From Kitasatospora sp044457565 (GTDB taxonomy: Bacteria; Actinomycetota; Actinomycetes; Streptomycetales; Streptomycetaceae): a stretch of DNA of 64,000 nt. The notes below the pieces were generated by a model. The model saw only the letters and a program-made list of their open reading frames with translations. It was not told where the DNA came from and ran no database searches. Shown one piece after another: positions 1-6,992 of the stretch; the first letter of the stretch is position 1; every line of letters starts with the position of its first letter. The stretch spans positions 1 through 64,000 of the forward strand of contig NZ_JBITGZ010000007.1 of assembly GCF_044457565.1 (NCBI RefSeq), in the 5' to 3' direction. The translations under genes and the position numbers were made by a program.

Positions 1-43
1 ACTGCAGGGGGGACCCTGTGGGAGAGTAGGACGCCGCCGAACA
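1..43 (+). rRNA. rrf: 5S ribosomal RNA, 3' end only
   Basis: The window opens inside a 5S rRNA. The bases up to about position 43 match the conserved 3' third of actinobacterial 5S rRNA, including the GGGAGAGTAGGACGCCGCC stretch that closes helices IV and I. The 5' part lies upstream of the window. It is followed nine bases later by a strong intrinsic terminator, as expected for the last gene of an rrn operon. The exact mature 3' end is uncertain by a few bases. Confidence 0.9.
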
Positions 44-52
44 ATCATTCAC

Positions 53-88
53 AGAGAACCCCCACCCGATTCCGGGTGGGGGTTCTCT
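53..88 (+). terminator. rrn operon intrinsic terminator
   Basis: Perfect 15-bp inverted repeat (53-67 pairing with 74-88) with a 6-nt loop, directly after the 5S rRNA. The stem is AGAGAACCCCCACCC and its complement. It most likely ends transcription of the ribosomal RNA operon. Confidence 0.85.
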
Positions 89-162
89 GCGTTTCCGGGA
101 GGATCTCCGGCAAAGGGGAACTCCGGAATGCCCTTCGGGGCGCCCTCCCGGGCCCGCCGGCC

Positions 163-615
163 TCAGAGTGCGAGCTTGAAGCCGAGGTGGGAGGCCACGA
201 AGCCCAGCCGCTCGTAGAAGCGGTGCGCGTCCGTCCGCGTGGCGTCCGAGGTGAGCTGTACGAGGTCGGCCCCGAGGTCCCGTGAGGTGTCGATCGCCCA
301 CTGGAGCAGGTCGGTGCCCAGGCCTGTGCCGCGTTCGTCGGAGTGGATCCGGACGCCCTCGATGATGGTGCGGGTGGATCCCTTGCGGGAGAGCCCGGGG
401 ATGAGAGTCAGTTGCAGGGTGCCGATGGTGCGACCGGCGCGGACCGCGACCACCAGGTGCTGGTGCGGGTCCGCGACGATCCTGGCGAGCGCGGTGCGGT
501 ACGGGGTGAGGTCGTTCGGGCTCTCCCGGGTGGCCCCCAGCGGGTCGTCGGCGAGCATGGCGACGATCGCGGGCAGGTCGTCGGCGGTGGCGGGGCGAAT
601 GCTCAGGTCGGTCAT
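163..615 (-). CDS. GNAT family N-acetyltransferase
   Basis: 150-residue single-domain Gcn5-related acetyltransferase that would transfer an acetyl group from acetyl-CoA to an unidentified amine. The acetyl-CoA loop is visible as HSDERGTGLGTDLL around residues 92-105 (the R/Q-x-x-G-x-G/A motif), and the C-terminal part shows the usual DAHRFYERLGF motif. The length is normal for a stand-alone GNAT. It starts at ATG with no long leader and stands alone between the rRNA operon and a VOC protein, so the context gives no substrate clue. No signal peptide or membrane segment is visible. Confidence 0.85.
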   Translation of the reverse strand: MTDLSIRPATADDLPAIVAMLADDPLGATRESPNDLTPYRTALARIVADPHQHLVVAVRAGRTIGTLQLTLIPGLSRKGSTRTIIEGVRIHSDERGTGLGTDLLQWAIDTSRDLGADLVQLTSDATRTDAHRFYERLGFVASHLGFKLAL

Positions 616-795
616 GACCTCAGACTAGGCGGGGAGCCGGGCCGGATCGCCGGCCGGGGGCGGGCCGCAGTGCCTGGGTGAGGGCACGTCAGGCCCGGTG
701 TGGCGCCCCGTCGGCCCGTGCCCGCTTCCCTCCGTACCGGCCCCGGCCCCCGGGGCCGGGAGGGCCTCCCGGCGGGCCTGCGGCGTGACGGTCGC

Positions 796-1587
796 TCACT
801 CTCCGGGGGCTGCACTGGTGATGACAGCGAAGACCGCGCCGTGCGGGTCGACGAGCTGGGCGAAGCGGCCGACGCCGTGCATGTCCATCGCGGGCAGGCG
901 GACGGTGGCCCCGAGCTTCTCGGCCTTGGCGACGGTCGCGTCCGTGTCGGGGACCTCGAAGTAGGGCAGCCAGTGCGAGGTGGTGCCGGCGGCGGTCTGC
1001 TCGGGGCCGAGCTGCATGATGCCGCCCTGGCCGTCGCCGGTGCCGCCGCCCGCGGGGGTGACCACGGTGTACGTGCCGGCGTCGAACGGTACGTCCTGCT
1101 CCTGCCAGCCGAAGACCGCGCGGTAGAAGGCCTTCGCGGCCTCGGCGTCGGTGCTGTAGCACTCCGTCCAGCACAGCGTGCCGGGGGCGGTCACGGCGTC
1201 CAGGCCCCGGGTGTCGCCGGGCTGCCAGATGGCGAACTCCGCACCCGTCGGGTCGGTGAAGCCGGCCATCCTGCCGTTGGTGAAGATGTCGAAGGGGGCG
1301 ACGCGGACCTTGCCGCCGCCGCCCTCGACCAGGGCGGTGGTCCGGTCGGCGTCGGTGCTGGTGAAGTAGATCGTCCAGGCGGGTTCGGCGCCGTCCTCGG
1401 TGAGTGGGCCGAGGGCGGCCACCGTCCTGCCGTCCTGCTGGAAGAAGCCGTAACCGCCGGCCTCGGGCCCGGCCGAGGCGAAGGTCCAGCCGAAGAGCCC
1501 GGTGTAGAAGTTCTCGGAGGCCGTGGTGTCGGGGCTGCCCAGGTCGAGCCAGTTGGGCGAGCCGGGGACGTACTGGGTGGTCAGCAT
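796..1587 (-). CDS. two-domain VOC (glyoxalase/bleomycin-resistance fold) protein
   Basis: 263-residue protein built of two tandem vicinal-oxygen-chelate modules, roughly residues 8-120 and 135-258. Each carries the typical phrases of this fold: FYTGLFGW in the first and FYRAVFGW in the second, then DPTGAEFAIWQP and DPHGAVFAVI. It resembles the 27-kDa mycobacterial antigen/Cfp30B group, whose reaction is not settled. The ATG at 1587 is chosen because AAGGAG sits about 11 nt upstream; the longer open frame is only high-GC read-through on the antisense of recD2. It is a single-gene unit divergent from recD2. Confidence 0.85.
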   Translation of the reverse strand: MLTTQYVPGSPNWLDLGSPDTTASENFYTGLFGWTFASAGPEAGGYGFFQQDGRTVAALGPLTEDGAEPAWTIYFTSTDADRTTALVEGGGGKVRVAPFDIFTNGRMAGFTDPTGAEFAIWQPGDTRGLDAVTAPGTLCWTECYSTDAEAAKAFYRAVFGWQEQDVPFDAGTYTVVTPAGGGTGDGQGGIMQLGPEQTAAGTTSHWLPYFEVPDTDATVAKAEKLGATVRLPAMDMHGVGRFAQLVDPHGAVFAVITSAAPGE

Positions 1588-1760
1588 GGTGGCGGTGCTC
1601 CTTGGGCGGGGCCCGTCGCGGGACGGGCGTGACGGTGTGGCCCCCCGCTGCCCCGGGTCGGTCCCCGAGCGGTCCCCCGTGCCGTTTCCCAGCCTTCCAC
1701 CTGGACCCGGCGGTCGCAGCGTGAGCGGGGTGCGGGGGATTGCCCCGGTCCGTGTCCGGG

Positions 1761-1783
1761 TTGTCGGCGCCGGGCGGTACGGT
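1761..1783 (+). promoter_or_regulatory. RecA-NDp-type (PafBC-like) promoter of recD2
   Basis: TTGTCGGCG (1761-1769), an 8-nt spacer, then TACGGT (1778-1783). The described consensus of LexA-independent DNA-damage promoters in actinobacteria is TTGTCRGTG-N8-TANNNT. This copy matches 8 of 9 positions in the first block and every fixed position in the second, with exact spacing. Predicted transcription starts near 1790, leaving a leader of about 30 nt before the GTG of recD2. The assignment is by pattern only. Confidence 0.6.
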
Positions 1784-1821
1784 GCGTAGCGGATGGTCAC
1801 CCGGATCGGCAAGGGGGTTTC

Positions 1822-4050
1822 GTGGCCACGCAACAGCAGGCGCAGGTGCCACGCCAGCTCGCCCAGGTCGAGGGGGTGCTGGAGCGGATCACCTACGCGA
1901 ACGAGGAGACGGGGTACACCGTCGCGCGCGTCGACACCGGGCGGGGCGGGAACGACCTGCTGACGGTGGTGGGTGCGCTGCTGGGTGCGCAGCCGGGGGA
2001 GTCGCTGCGGCTGCACGGGCGATGGGGTTCGCATCCGCAGTACGGCAGGCAGTTCGTGGTGGAGAACTACACGACGGTGCTGCCCGCCACGGTGCAGGGC
2101 ATCCAGCGGTATCTGGGTTCGGGGCTGATCAAGGGGATCGGGCCGCGGTTCGCGGAGCGGATCGTGGAGGCCTTCGGGGTGGACACCCTGGAGGTGATCG
2201 AGAACGAGCCCGGCCGGCTGATCGAGGTGCCGGGGCTGGGCCCGAAGCGGACGAAGATGATCGCGGCGGCCTGGGAGGAGCAGAAGGCCATCAAGGAGGT
2301 GATGGTCTTCCTGCAGGGTGTGGGGGTGTCGACCTCGCTGGCGGTGCGGATCTTCAAGAAGTACGGGGACGCGTCGATCGGGGTGGTGAAGAACGAGCCG
2401 TACCGGCTGGCTTCGGACGTGTGGGGGATCGGCTTCCTCACGGCGGACAAGATCGCGCAGGCGGTCGGCATCCCGCACGACAGCCCGCAGCGGGTGAAGG
2501 CCGGTCTGCAGTACGCGCTGTCGCAGAGCAGTGATCAGGGGCACTGCTTCCTGCCGGAGGAGCGGCTGATCGCGGACGGGGTGAAGCTGCTCCAGGTGGA
2601 TGTGGGGCTGGTGATCGACTGCCTGGCGGAGTTGGTTGCGGAGGAGGGGGTGGTGCGGGAGTCGGTACCCGGTGTGGCGGGCGAGCCGATCACCGCGGTC
2701 TACCTGGTGCCGTTCCACCGGGCGGAGATCTCGCTGGCGAACCAGCTGCTGCGGCTGCTGCGGGCCGAGTCCGACCGGATGCCCGGTTTCGCGGGGGTGG
2801 ACTGGGCTGCGGCGCTGGCATGGCTCGCGAAGCGGACGGGGGCGGATCTGGCGCCGGAGCAGGAGCAGTCGGTGCGTCTCGCGCTGACCGAGAAGGTCGC
2901 GGTGCTGACGGGCGGTCCGGGCTGCGGGAAGTCCTTCACGGTGAAGTCGATCGTCACGCTGGCGCTGGCGAAGAAGGCGAAGGTGGTGCTGGCGGCGCCG
3001 ACCGGGCGGGCGGCCAAGCGGCTGGCGGAGCTGACGGGGGTGGAGGCGTCGACGGTGCACCGGCTGCTGGAGCTGCGGCCGGGCGGGGAGGCGGCGTACG
3101 ACCGGGACCGGCCGCTGGACGCGGATCTGGTGGTGGTCGACGAGGCCTCGATGCTGGATCTGATCCTGGCGAACAAGCTGGTCAAGGCGGTGGCGCCGGG
3201 GGCGCACCTGCTGTTCGTGGGGGATGTGGACCAGCTGCCGTCGGTGGGGGCCGGCGAGGTGCTGCGGGACATGCTGGCCGCGGGTGGCCCGATCCCGTCG
3301 GTGCGGCTGACGAGGATCTTCCGGCAGGCGCAGCAGTCGGGTGTGGTGACCAACGCGCACCGGATCAACGAGGGTCTGCCGCCGCTGACGGAGGGGCTGG
3401 CGGACTTCTTCCTCTTCGTGGAGGACGACGCGGAGCGGGCGGCGGGGCTGACGGTGGATGTGGTGGCGCGGCGGATTCCGCAGAAGTTCGGGCTGGATCC
3501 GCGCCGGGACGTGCAGGTGCTGGCGCCGATGCACCGCGGTCCGGCGGGTGCGGGCAATCTCAACACCCTGCTCCAGGCGGCTGTCACGCCGGGGCGGGAG
3601 GGGCTGCCCGAGCGGCGGTTCGGCGGGCGGACGTTCCGGGTGGGGGACAAGGTCACCCAGATCAGGAACAACTACGAGAAGGGGCAGAACGGCGTCTTCA
3701 ACGGCACGGTCGGGGTGGTGTCCTCGCTCAGTGTGGAGGAGCAGCGGCTGACGGTGCTCACGGACGAGGACGAGGAGGTGCCGTACGACTTCGACGAGCT
3801 GGACGAGCTGGCGCACGCGTACGCGGTGACGATCCATCGCTCGCAGGGCAGCGAGTACCCGGTGGTGGTGATTCCGGTCACCACGTCGGCCTGGACGATG
3901 CTCCAGCGGAACCTGCTCTACACGGCGGTGACCAGGGCGAAGCGACTGGTAGTGCTGGTGGGGTCACGCAAGGCGATCGGACAGGCCGTTCGGACCGTCA
4001 GTGCAGGTCGCAGGCACTCCGGACTGGACCACCGGCTGGCCGTTGGATGA
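1822..4050 (+). CDS. recD2: ATP-dependent RecD2-like DNA helicase
   Basis: 742-residue superfamily 1B 5'-3' DNA helicase of the RecD2 type, found outside RecBCD and linked to replication-fork repair. The N-terminal third has the helix-hairpin-helix-like region (IKGIGPRFAERIVEAFG, about residues 97-113) that distinguishes RecD2 from RecD. The ATPase core has Walker A GGPGCGKS at 364-371, Walker B VVVDEASM from about 437 and a C-terminal motif VTIHRSQGSEYP from about 668. GTG at 1822 is used; GGGGG lies about 6 nt upstream. The length is typical. A damage-type promoter precedes it at 1761-1783, fitting a repair role. Confidence 0.93.
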   Translation: MATQQQAQVPRQLAQVEGVLERITYANEETGYTVARVDTGRGGNDLLTVVGALLGAQPGESLRLHGRWGSHPQYGRQFVVENYTTVLPATVQGIQRYLGSGLIKGIGPRFAERIVEAFGVDTLEVIENEPGRLIEVPGLGPKRTKMIAAAWEEQKAIKEVMVFLQGVGVSTSLAVRIFKKYGDASIGVVKNEPYRLASDVWGIGFLTADKIAQAVGIPHDSPQRVKAGLQYALSQSSDQGHCFLPEERLIADGVKLLQVDVGLVIDCLAELVAEEGVVRESVPGVAGEPITAVYLVPFHRAEISLANQLLRLLRAESDRMPGFAGVDWAAALAWLAKRTGADLAPEQEQSVRLALTEKVAVLTGGPGCGKSFTVKSIVTLALAKKAKVVLAAPTGRAAKRLAELTGVEASTVHRLLELRPGGEAAYDRDRPLDADLVVVDEASMLDLILANKLVKAVAPGAHLLFVGDVDQLPSVGAGEVLRDMLAAGGPIPSVRLTRIFRQAQQSGVVTNAHRINEGLPPLTEGLADFFLFVEDDAERAAGLTVDVVARRIPQKFGLDPRRDVQVLAPMHRGPAGAGNLNTLLQAAVTPGREGLPERRFGGRTFRVGDKVTQIRNNYEKGQNGVFNGTVGVVSSLSVEEQRLTVLTDEDEEVPYDFDELDELAHAYAVTIHRSQGSEYPVVVIPVTTSAWTMLQRNLLYTAVTRAKRLVVLVGSRKAIGQAVRTVSAGRRHSGLDHRLAVG

Positions 4051-4275
4051 TCCTCCAAGGGATTCCTTGCCCTTAGGGTTGTCTTGACGTGAAGAGATTT
4101 AGGGCAGAGCCTAGACTCGTGCCGATCTTGTCCGGTTCGTACCGGCTGCGGCGTTGGGTTTTGTAGGGGCGGGCCCTTTCGGGCCACCCCGGGTGCGCGA
4201 CTGTCCGCCAGATGGGGGATGGTAGAGACAGTCAGGGCACCTTGGAAGAGGATTCATTTCGTCGGTGAGGAAGAC

Positions 4276-5565
4276 GTGAGCGACAACTCGGTAGTACTGC
4301 GGTACCAGGACGGCGAGTACGAGTACCCCGTCGTCGAGAGCACTGCGGGCAACGCCGGCTTCGATATCTCGAAGCTGCTTCCGCAGACCGGCCTGGTCAC
4401 CCTGGACAACGGCTTCGGCAACACCGCCGCCTACAAGTCCGCGATCACCTTCGTGGACGGCGACAACGGCATCCTGCGCTACCGGGGTTACCCGATCGAG
4501 CAGCTGGCCGAGCAGGGCAGCTTCATCGAGACCGCGTACCTCCTGATCAACGGCGAGCTGCCGAACGGCGACCAGCTGAAGACGTTCAACGACGAGATCA
4601 CGCAGCACACCCTGCTGCACGAGGACGTCAAGCGCTTCTACCAGGGCTTCCCGCGGGACGCGCACCCGATGGCGATGCTCTCCTCGGTGGTCGGCGCGCT
4701 GTCGACCTTCTACCAGGACAGCCACAACCCGTTCGACGCCGGTCAGCGCCACCTGTCGACCGTCCGCCTGCTGGCGAAGCTGCCGACCATCGCGGCCTAC
4801 GCCTACAAGAAGTCCGTCGGCCAGCCGTTCGTGTACCCGCGCAACGACCTGAGCTACGTCGAGAACTTCCTGCGGATGACCTTCGCCGTCCCCGCCGAGG
4901 ACTACGAGATCAACCCGGTCGTCGTCAACGCCCTCGACAAGCTGCTGATCCTGCACGCGGACCACGAGCAGAACTGCTCGACCTCCACCGTGCGCCTGGT
5001 CGGTTCCAGCCACGCCAACCAGTTCGCCTCGATCTCGGCCGGCATCTCGGCGCTCTGGGGCCCGCTGCACGGCGGCGCCAACCAGGCCGTGCTGGAGATG
5101 CTGGAGAGCATCCAGAAGGACGGCGGCGACGTCGACGCCTTCATCCGCAAGGTGAAGAACCGCGAGGACGGCGTGAAGCTCATGGGCTTCGGGCACCGCG
5201 TGTACAAGGCCTTCGACCCGCGTGCCGCGCTGGTCAAGGGTCTGGCGCACGATGTCCTGGCCCAGCTCGGCAAGTCCGACGAGCTGCTGGACATCGCGCT
5301 CAAGCTGGAGGAGCACGCGCTCAGCGACGACTTCTTCATCTCGCGCAAGCTGTACCCGAACGTGGACTTCTACACCGGCCTCATCTACCGCGCCATGGGC
5401 TTCCCGACCAGCATGTTCACCGTGCTGTTCGCGCTCGGCCGGCTGCCGGGCTGGATCGCCCACTGGCACGAGATGATCAACGACCCGACCAGCCGCATCG
5501 GCCGGCCGCGGCAGATCTACACCGGCACCGCGATCCGGGACTACGTCGCCCTCGGCGAGCGCTGA
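4276..5565 (+). CDS. gltA: citrate synthase
   Basis: 429-residue type II citrate synthase that condenses oxaloacetate and acetyl-CoA at the entry to the TCA cycle, in the cytoplasm. Catalytic residues are all present: His265 in GPLHGGANQ, His307 in MGFGHRVYK and Asp364 in NVDFYTG, equivalent to the E. coli triad. GTG at 4276 (protein starting SDNSVVLRY after Met) is preferred over the upstream in-frame GTG at 4219 because GAGGAAG precedes it by a few bases and the family begins here. It is a single gene ended by a strong hairpin. TTGACG (4084-4089) and TAGACT (4112-4117) upstream could be promoter elements, but their 22-bp spacing is too long to be convincing. Confidence 0.97.
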   Translation: MSDNSVVLRYQDGEYEYPVVESTAGNAGFDISKLLPQTGLVTLDNGFGNTAAYKSAITFVDGDNGILRYRGYPIEQLAEQGSFIETAYLLINGELPNGDQLKTFNDEITQHTLLHEDVKRFYQGFPRDAHPMAMLSSVVGALSTFYQDSHNPFDAGQRHLSTVRLLAKLPTIAAYAYKKSVGQPFVYPRNDLSYVENFLRMTFAVPAEDYEINPVVVNALDKLLILHADHEQNCSTSTVRLVGSSHANQFASISAGISALWGPLHGGANQAVLEMLESIQKDGGDVDAFIRKVKNREDGVKLMGFGHRVYKAFDPRAALVKGLAHDVLAQLGKSDELLDIALKLEEHALSDDFFISRKLYPNVDFYTGLIYRAMGFPTSMFTVLFALGRLPGWIAHWHEMINDPTSRIGRPRQIYTGTAIRDYVALGER

Positions 5566-5621
5566 CCGGGCGCTGACGGTCGGCCGGCGGTCCGCCGACC
5601 CGACCGCTGCCCCGTGCACGA

Positions 5622-5653
5622 AAGGGCCCGGCTGCTGGTGCAGCCGGGCCCTT
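5622..5653 (+). terminator. terminator of gltA
   Basis: Perfect 14-bp stem AAGGGCCCGGCTGC (5622-5635) with its complement at 5640-5653 and a TGGT loop, 57 bp after the gltA stop. There is no U tract, which is usual for streptomycete terminators. Confidence 0.85.
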
Positions 5654-6131
5654 CGCATGCGCGGTCCTGCCGCGTCGAGGTCGATCCCACCACGCACGAC
5701 GCACGACGTCCGGGGGGCGGCCGCAGTCGGGAACGGCCGCTCAAAGCGTCCCTGACCCGCCACACCCCGGCGTCGTGCGCGAAGACCGCCGATCAGTCGA
5801 CGATCGTCCCGGGGCCCGCCGGAGCCCCGTCGGCGGCAGTGGTGACCGCGCGATGACGTGAACCGTTCCACACATCACCGCTCACCGGAATACTGCCGCA
5901 CTACAAAGCTAAGACGTATCGGCGCGCGCAAAGTTACGCCAGAGGGGTGTGAGTTGTCTCTCGCCACGCTCCGTGCGTGCCCGGATGCCGGTTCATACCA
6001 CATCATTCACCGGCCCCGACGTCACCCTCCCCACAGTCGTGGCAACCCAGCGTGATAGGAATCGTGGCATTCCGGTACGGACCGCCCGCACATCGGCAGC
6101 GTGGTGGCGGAACTGGGGAGGGAGTGCGCAG
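5654..6131 (+). other. intergenic region between gltA and the SDR gene, no gene seen
   Basis: About 480 bp without a convincing coding signature on either strand. The segment 5850-5960 is noticeably less GC-rich than its surroundings and is the likeliest place for the promoter of the downstream SDR gene. I could not identify a clean -35/-10 pair. Open frames that cross it lack third-position GC bias and ribosome binding sites. Confidence 0.5.
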
Positions 6132-6851
6132 ATGGCCAGGAACGTCGTCGTCACCGGTGGCGGCACCGGTATCGGGTACGAGGTCGCCCGGCGGTTCGCC
6201 GAGGCGGGCGAACAGGTCATGATCGTCGGCCGCCGCCGAGCGGTGCTGGAACAGGCGGCCGAGGATCTCGGCCCGAACGTCACCCCCCTGGTCTGCGACC
6301 TGGCCGACCCGGACGCCGTCGAGGCCGCGCTGACCCGGCTGCCCGCCCGGATCGACGTCCTGGTCAACAACGCGGGCAGCCGCGAGATGGTGATCGGCGC
6401 CGGACCGCACGCCCTGCTGGCCCGCTGGCGGGGTGACTTCGAGCGCAATGTGCTGACCGTGGTGATGCTGACCGAGTCCATCCGGGACCGGCTGACCCAG
6501 GGCTCGGGCCGGGTGGTGACGGTCAGTTCGATCGCCGCGCTGCGCGGGGCCGGCTCGTTCGGGGCGGCCAAGGCCTCCCTGCACGCCTGGAACCACTTCC
6601 TCGCCGCCCAGCTCGGCCCCTCCGGCATCACCGCCAACATCGTCGCCCCGGGCACGGTGGCCGGCACGGAGTTCTTCGGCCCGCGCCTGGACGAGGCCGA
6701 GGTGTCCCGCCGGGCGGCCCGGACGCTGCTCGGCCGGATCGGCGAGACGGGGGAGGTCGCCGCGGCCGTCTACTTCCTGGCCTCGCCGGAGGCCGGGTTC
6801 ATCACCGGCGAGATCCTGCACTGCAACGGCGGGGAGCTGCTCGGGCGCTGA
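6132..6851 (+). CDS. short-chain dehydrogenase/reductase-like protein with altered catalytic Tyr
   Basis: 239-residue Rossmann-fold protein of the SDR superfamily. The cofactor loop TGGGTGIG is at residues 8-15, the NNAG motif follows, and the C-terminus carries the usual ASPEAGFITGE phrase. The active-site Ser is in VTVSSIAA, but the YxxxK motif reads FGAAK (codon TTC), so the catalytic Tyr is Phe while the Lys is kept. A normal hydride-transfer SDR mechanism is therefore doubtful; it may bind nucleotide without acting as an oxidoreductase, or use a different proton donor. ATG at 6132 is supported by GGGAGGGAG about 8 nt upstream. The gene is monocistronic and converges on copA. Confidence 0.85.
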   Translation: MARNVVVTGGGTGIGYEVARRFAEAGEQVMIVGRRRAVLEQAAEDLGPNVTPLVCDLADPDAVEAALTRLPARIDVLVNNAGSREMVIGAGPHALLARWRGDFERNVLTVVMLTESIRDRLTQGSGRVVTVSSIAALRGAGSFGAAKASLHAWNHFLAAQLGPSGITANIVAPGTVAGTEFFGPRLDEAEVSRRAARTLLGRIGETGEVAAAVYFLASPEAGFITGEILHCNGGELLGR

Positions 6852-6884
6852 GACGCTGCTGCCGCGTGCGGAGCACGGCCGTTT

Positions 6885-6926
6885 TGGCACGCGTGGCAGC
6901 CGTGGCAGTTGTGGCACGTGTGGCAG
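6885..6926 (+). repeat. 9-bp tandem repeat, five partial copies
   Basis: TGGCA followed by four variable bases recurs at 6885, 6894, 6903, 6912 and 6921 with an exact 9-bp period, in the gap between the SDR and copA stops. No coding role is apparent. Confidence 0.7.
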
Positions 6927-6927
6927 G

Positions 6928-6955
6928 GGGCCCGTACCGGTCGCGGTACGGGCCC
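6928..6955. terminator. bidirectional terminator between convergent genes
   Basis: Perfect 12-bp stem GGGCCCGTACCG (6928-6939) with its complement at 6944-6955 and a 4-nt loop, between the convergent SDR gene and copA. It can serve both. Confidence 0.75.
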
Positions 6956-6992
6956 GCGGTGCGAACGGGGTCAGGCGCAGTGCCGTACGGGT

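Noticed and set aside
796..3837. Very long minus-strand open frame across recD2, reading into the VOC gene
   Set aside because: It is the antisense of recD2 with no start signal; only the last 263 codons (from 1587) have family similarity. High-GC DNA leaves such frames open by chance.
4084..4117. TTGACG...TAGACT promoter for gltA
   Set aside because: The 22-bp spacer is well outside the usual 16-19 bp; not strong enough to list as a feature.
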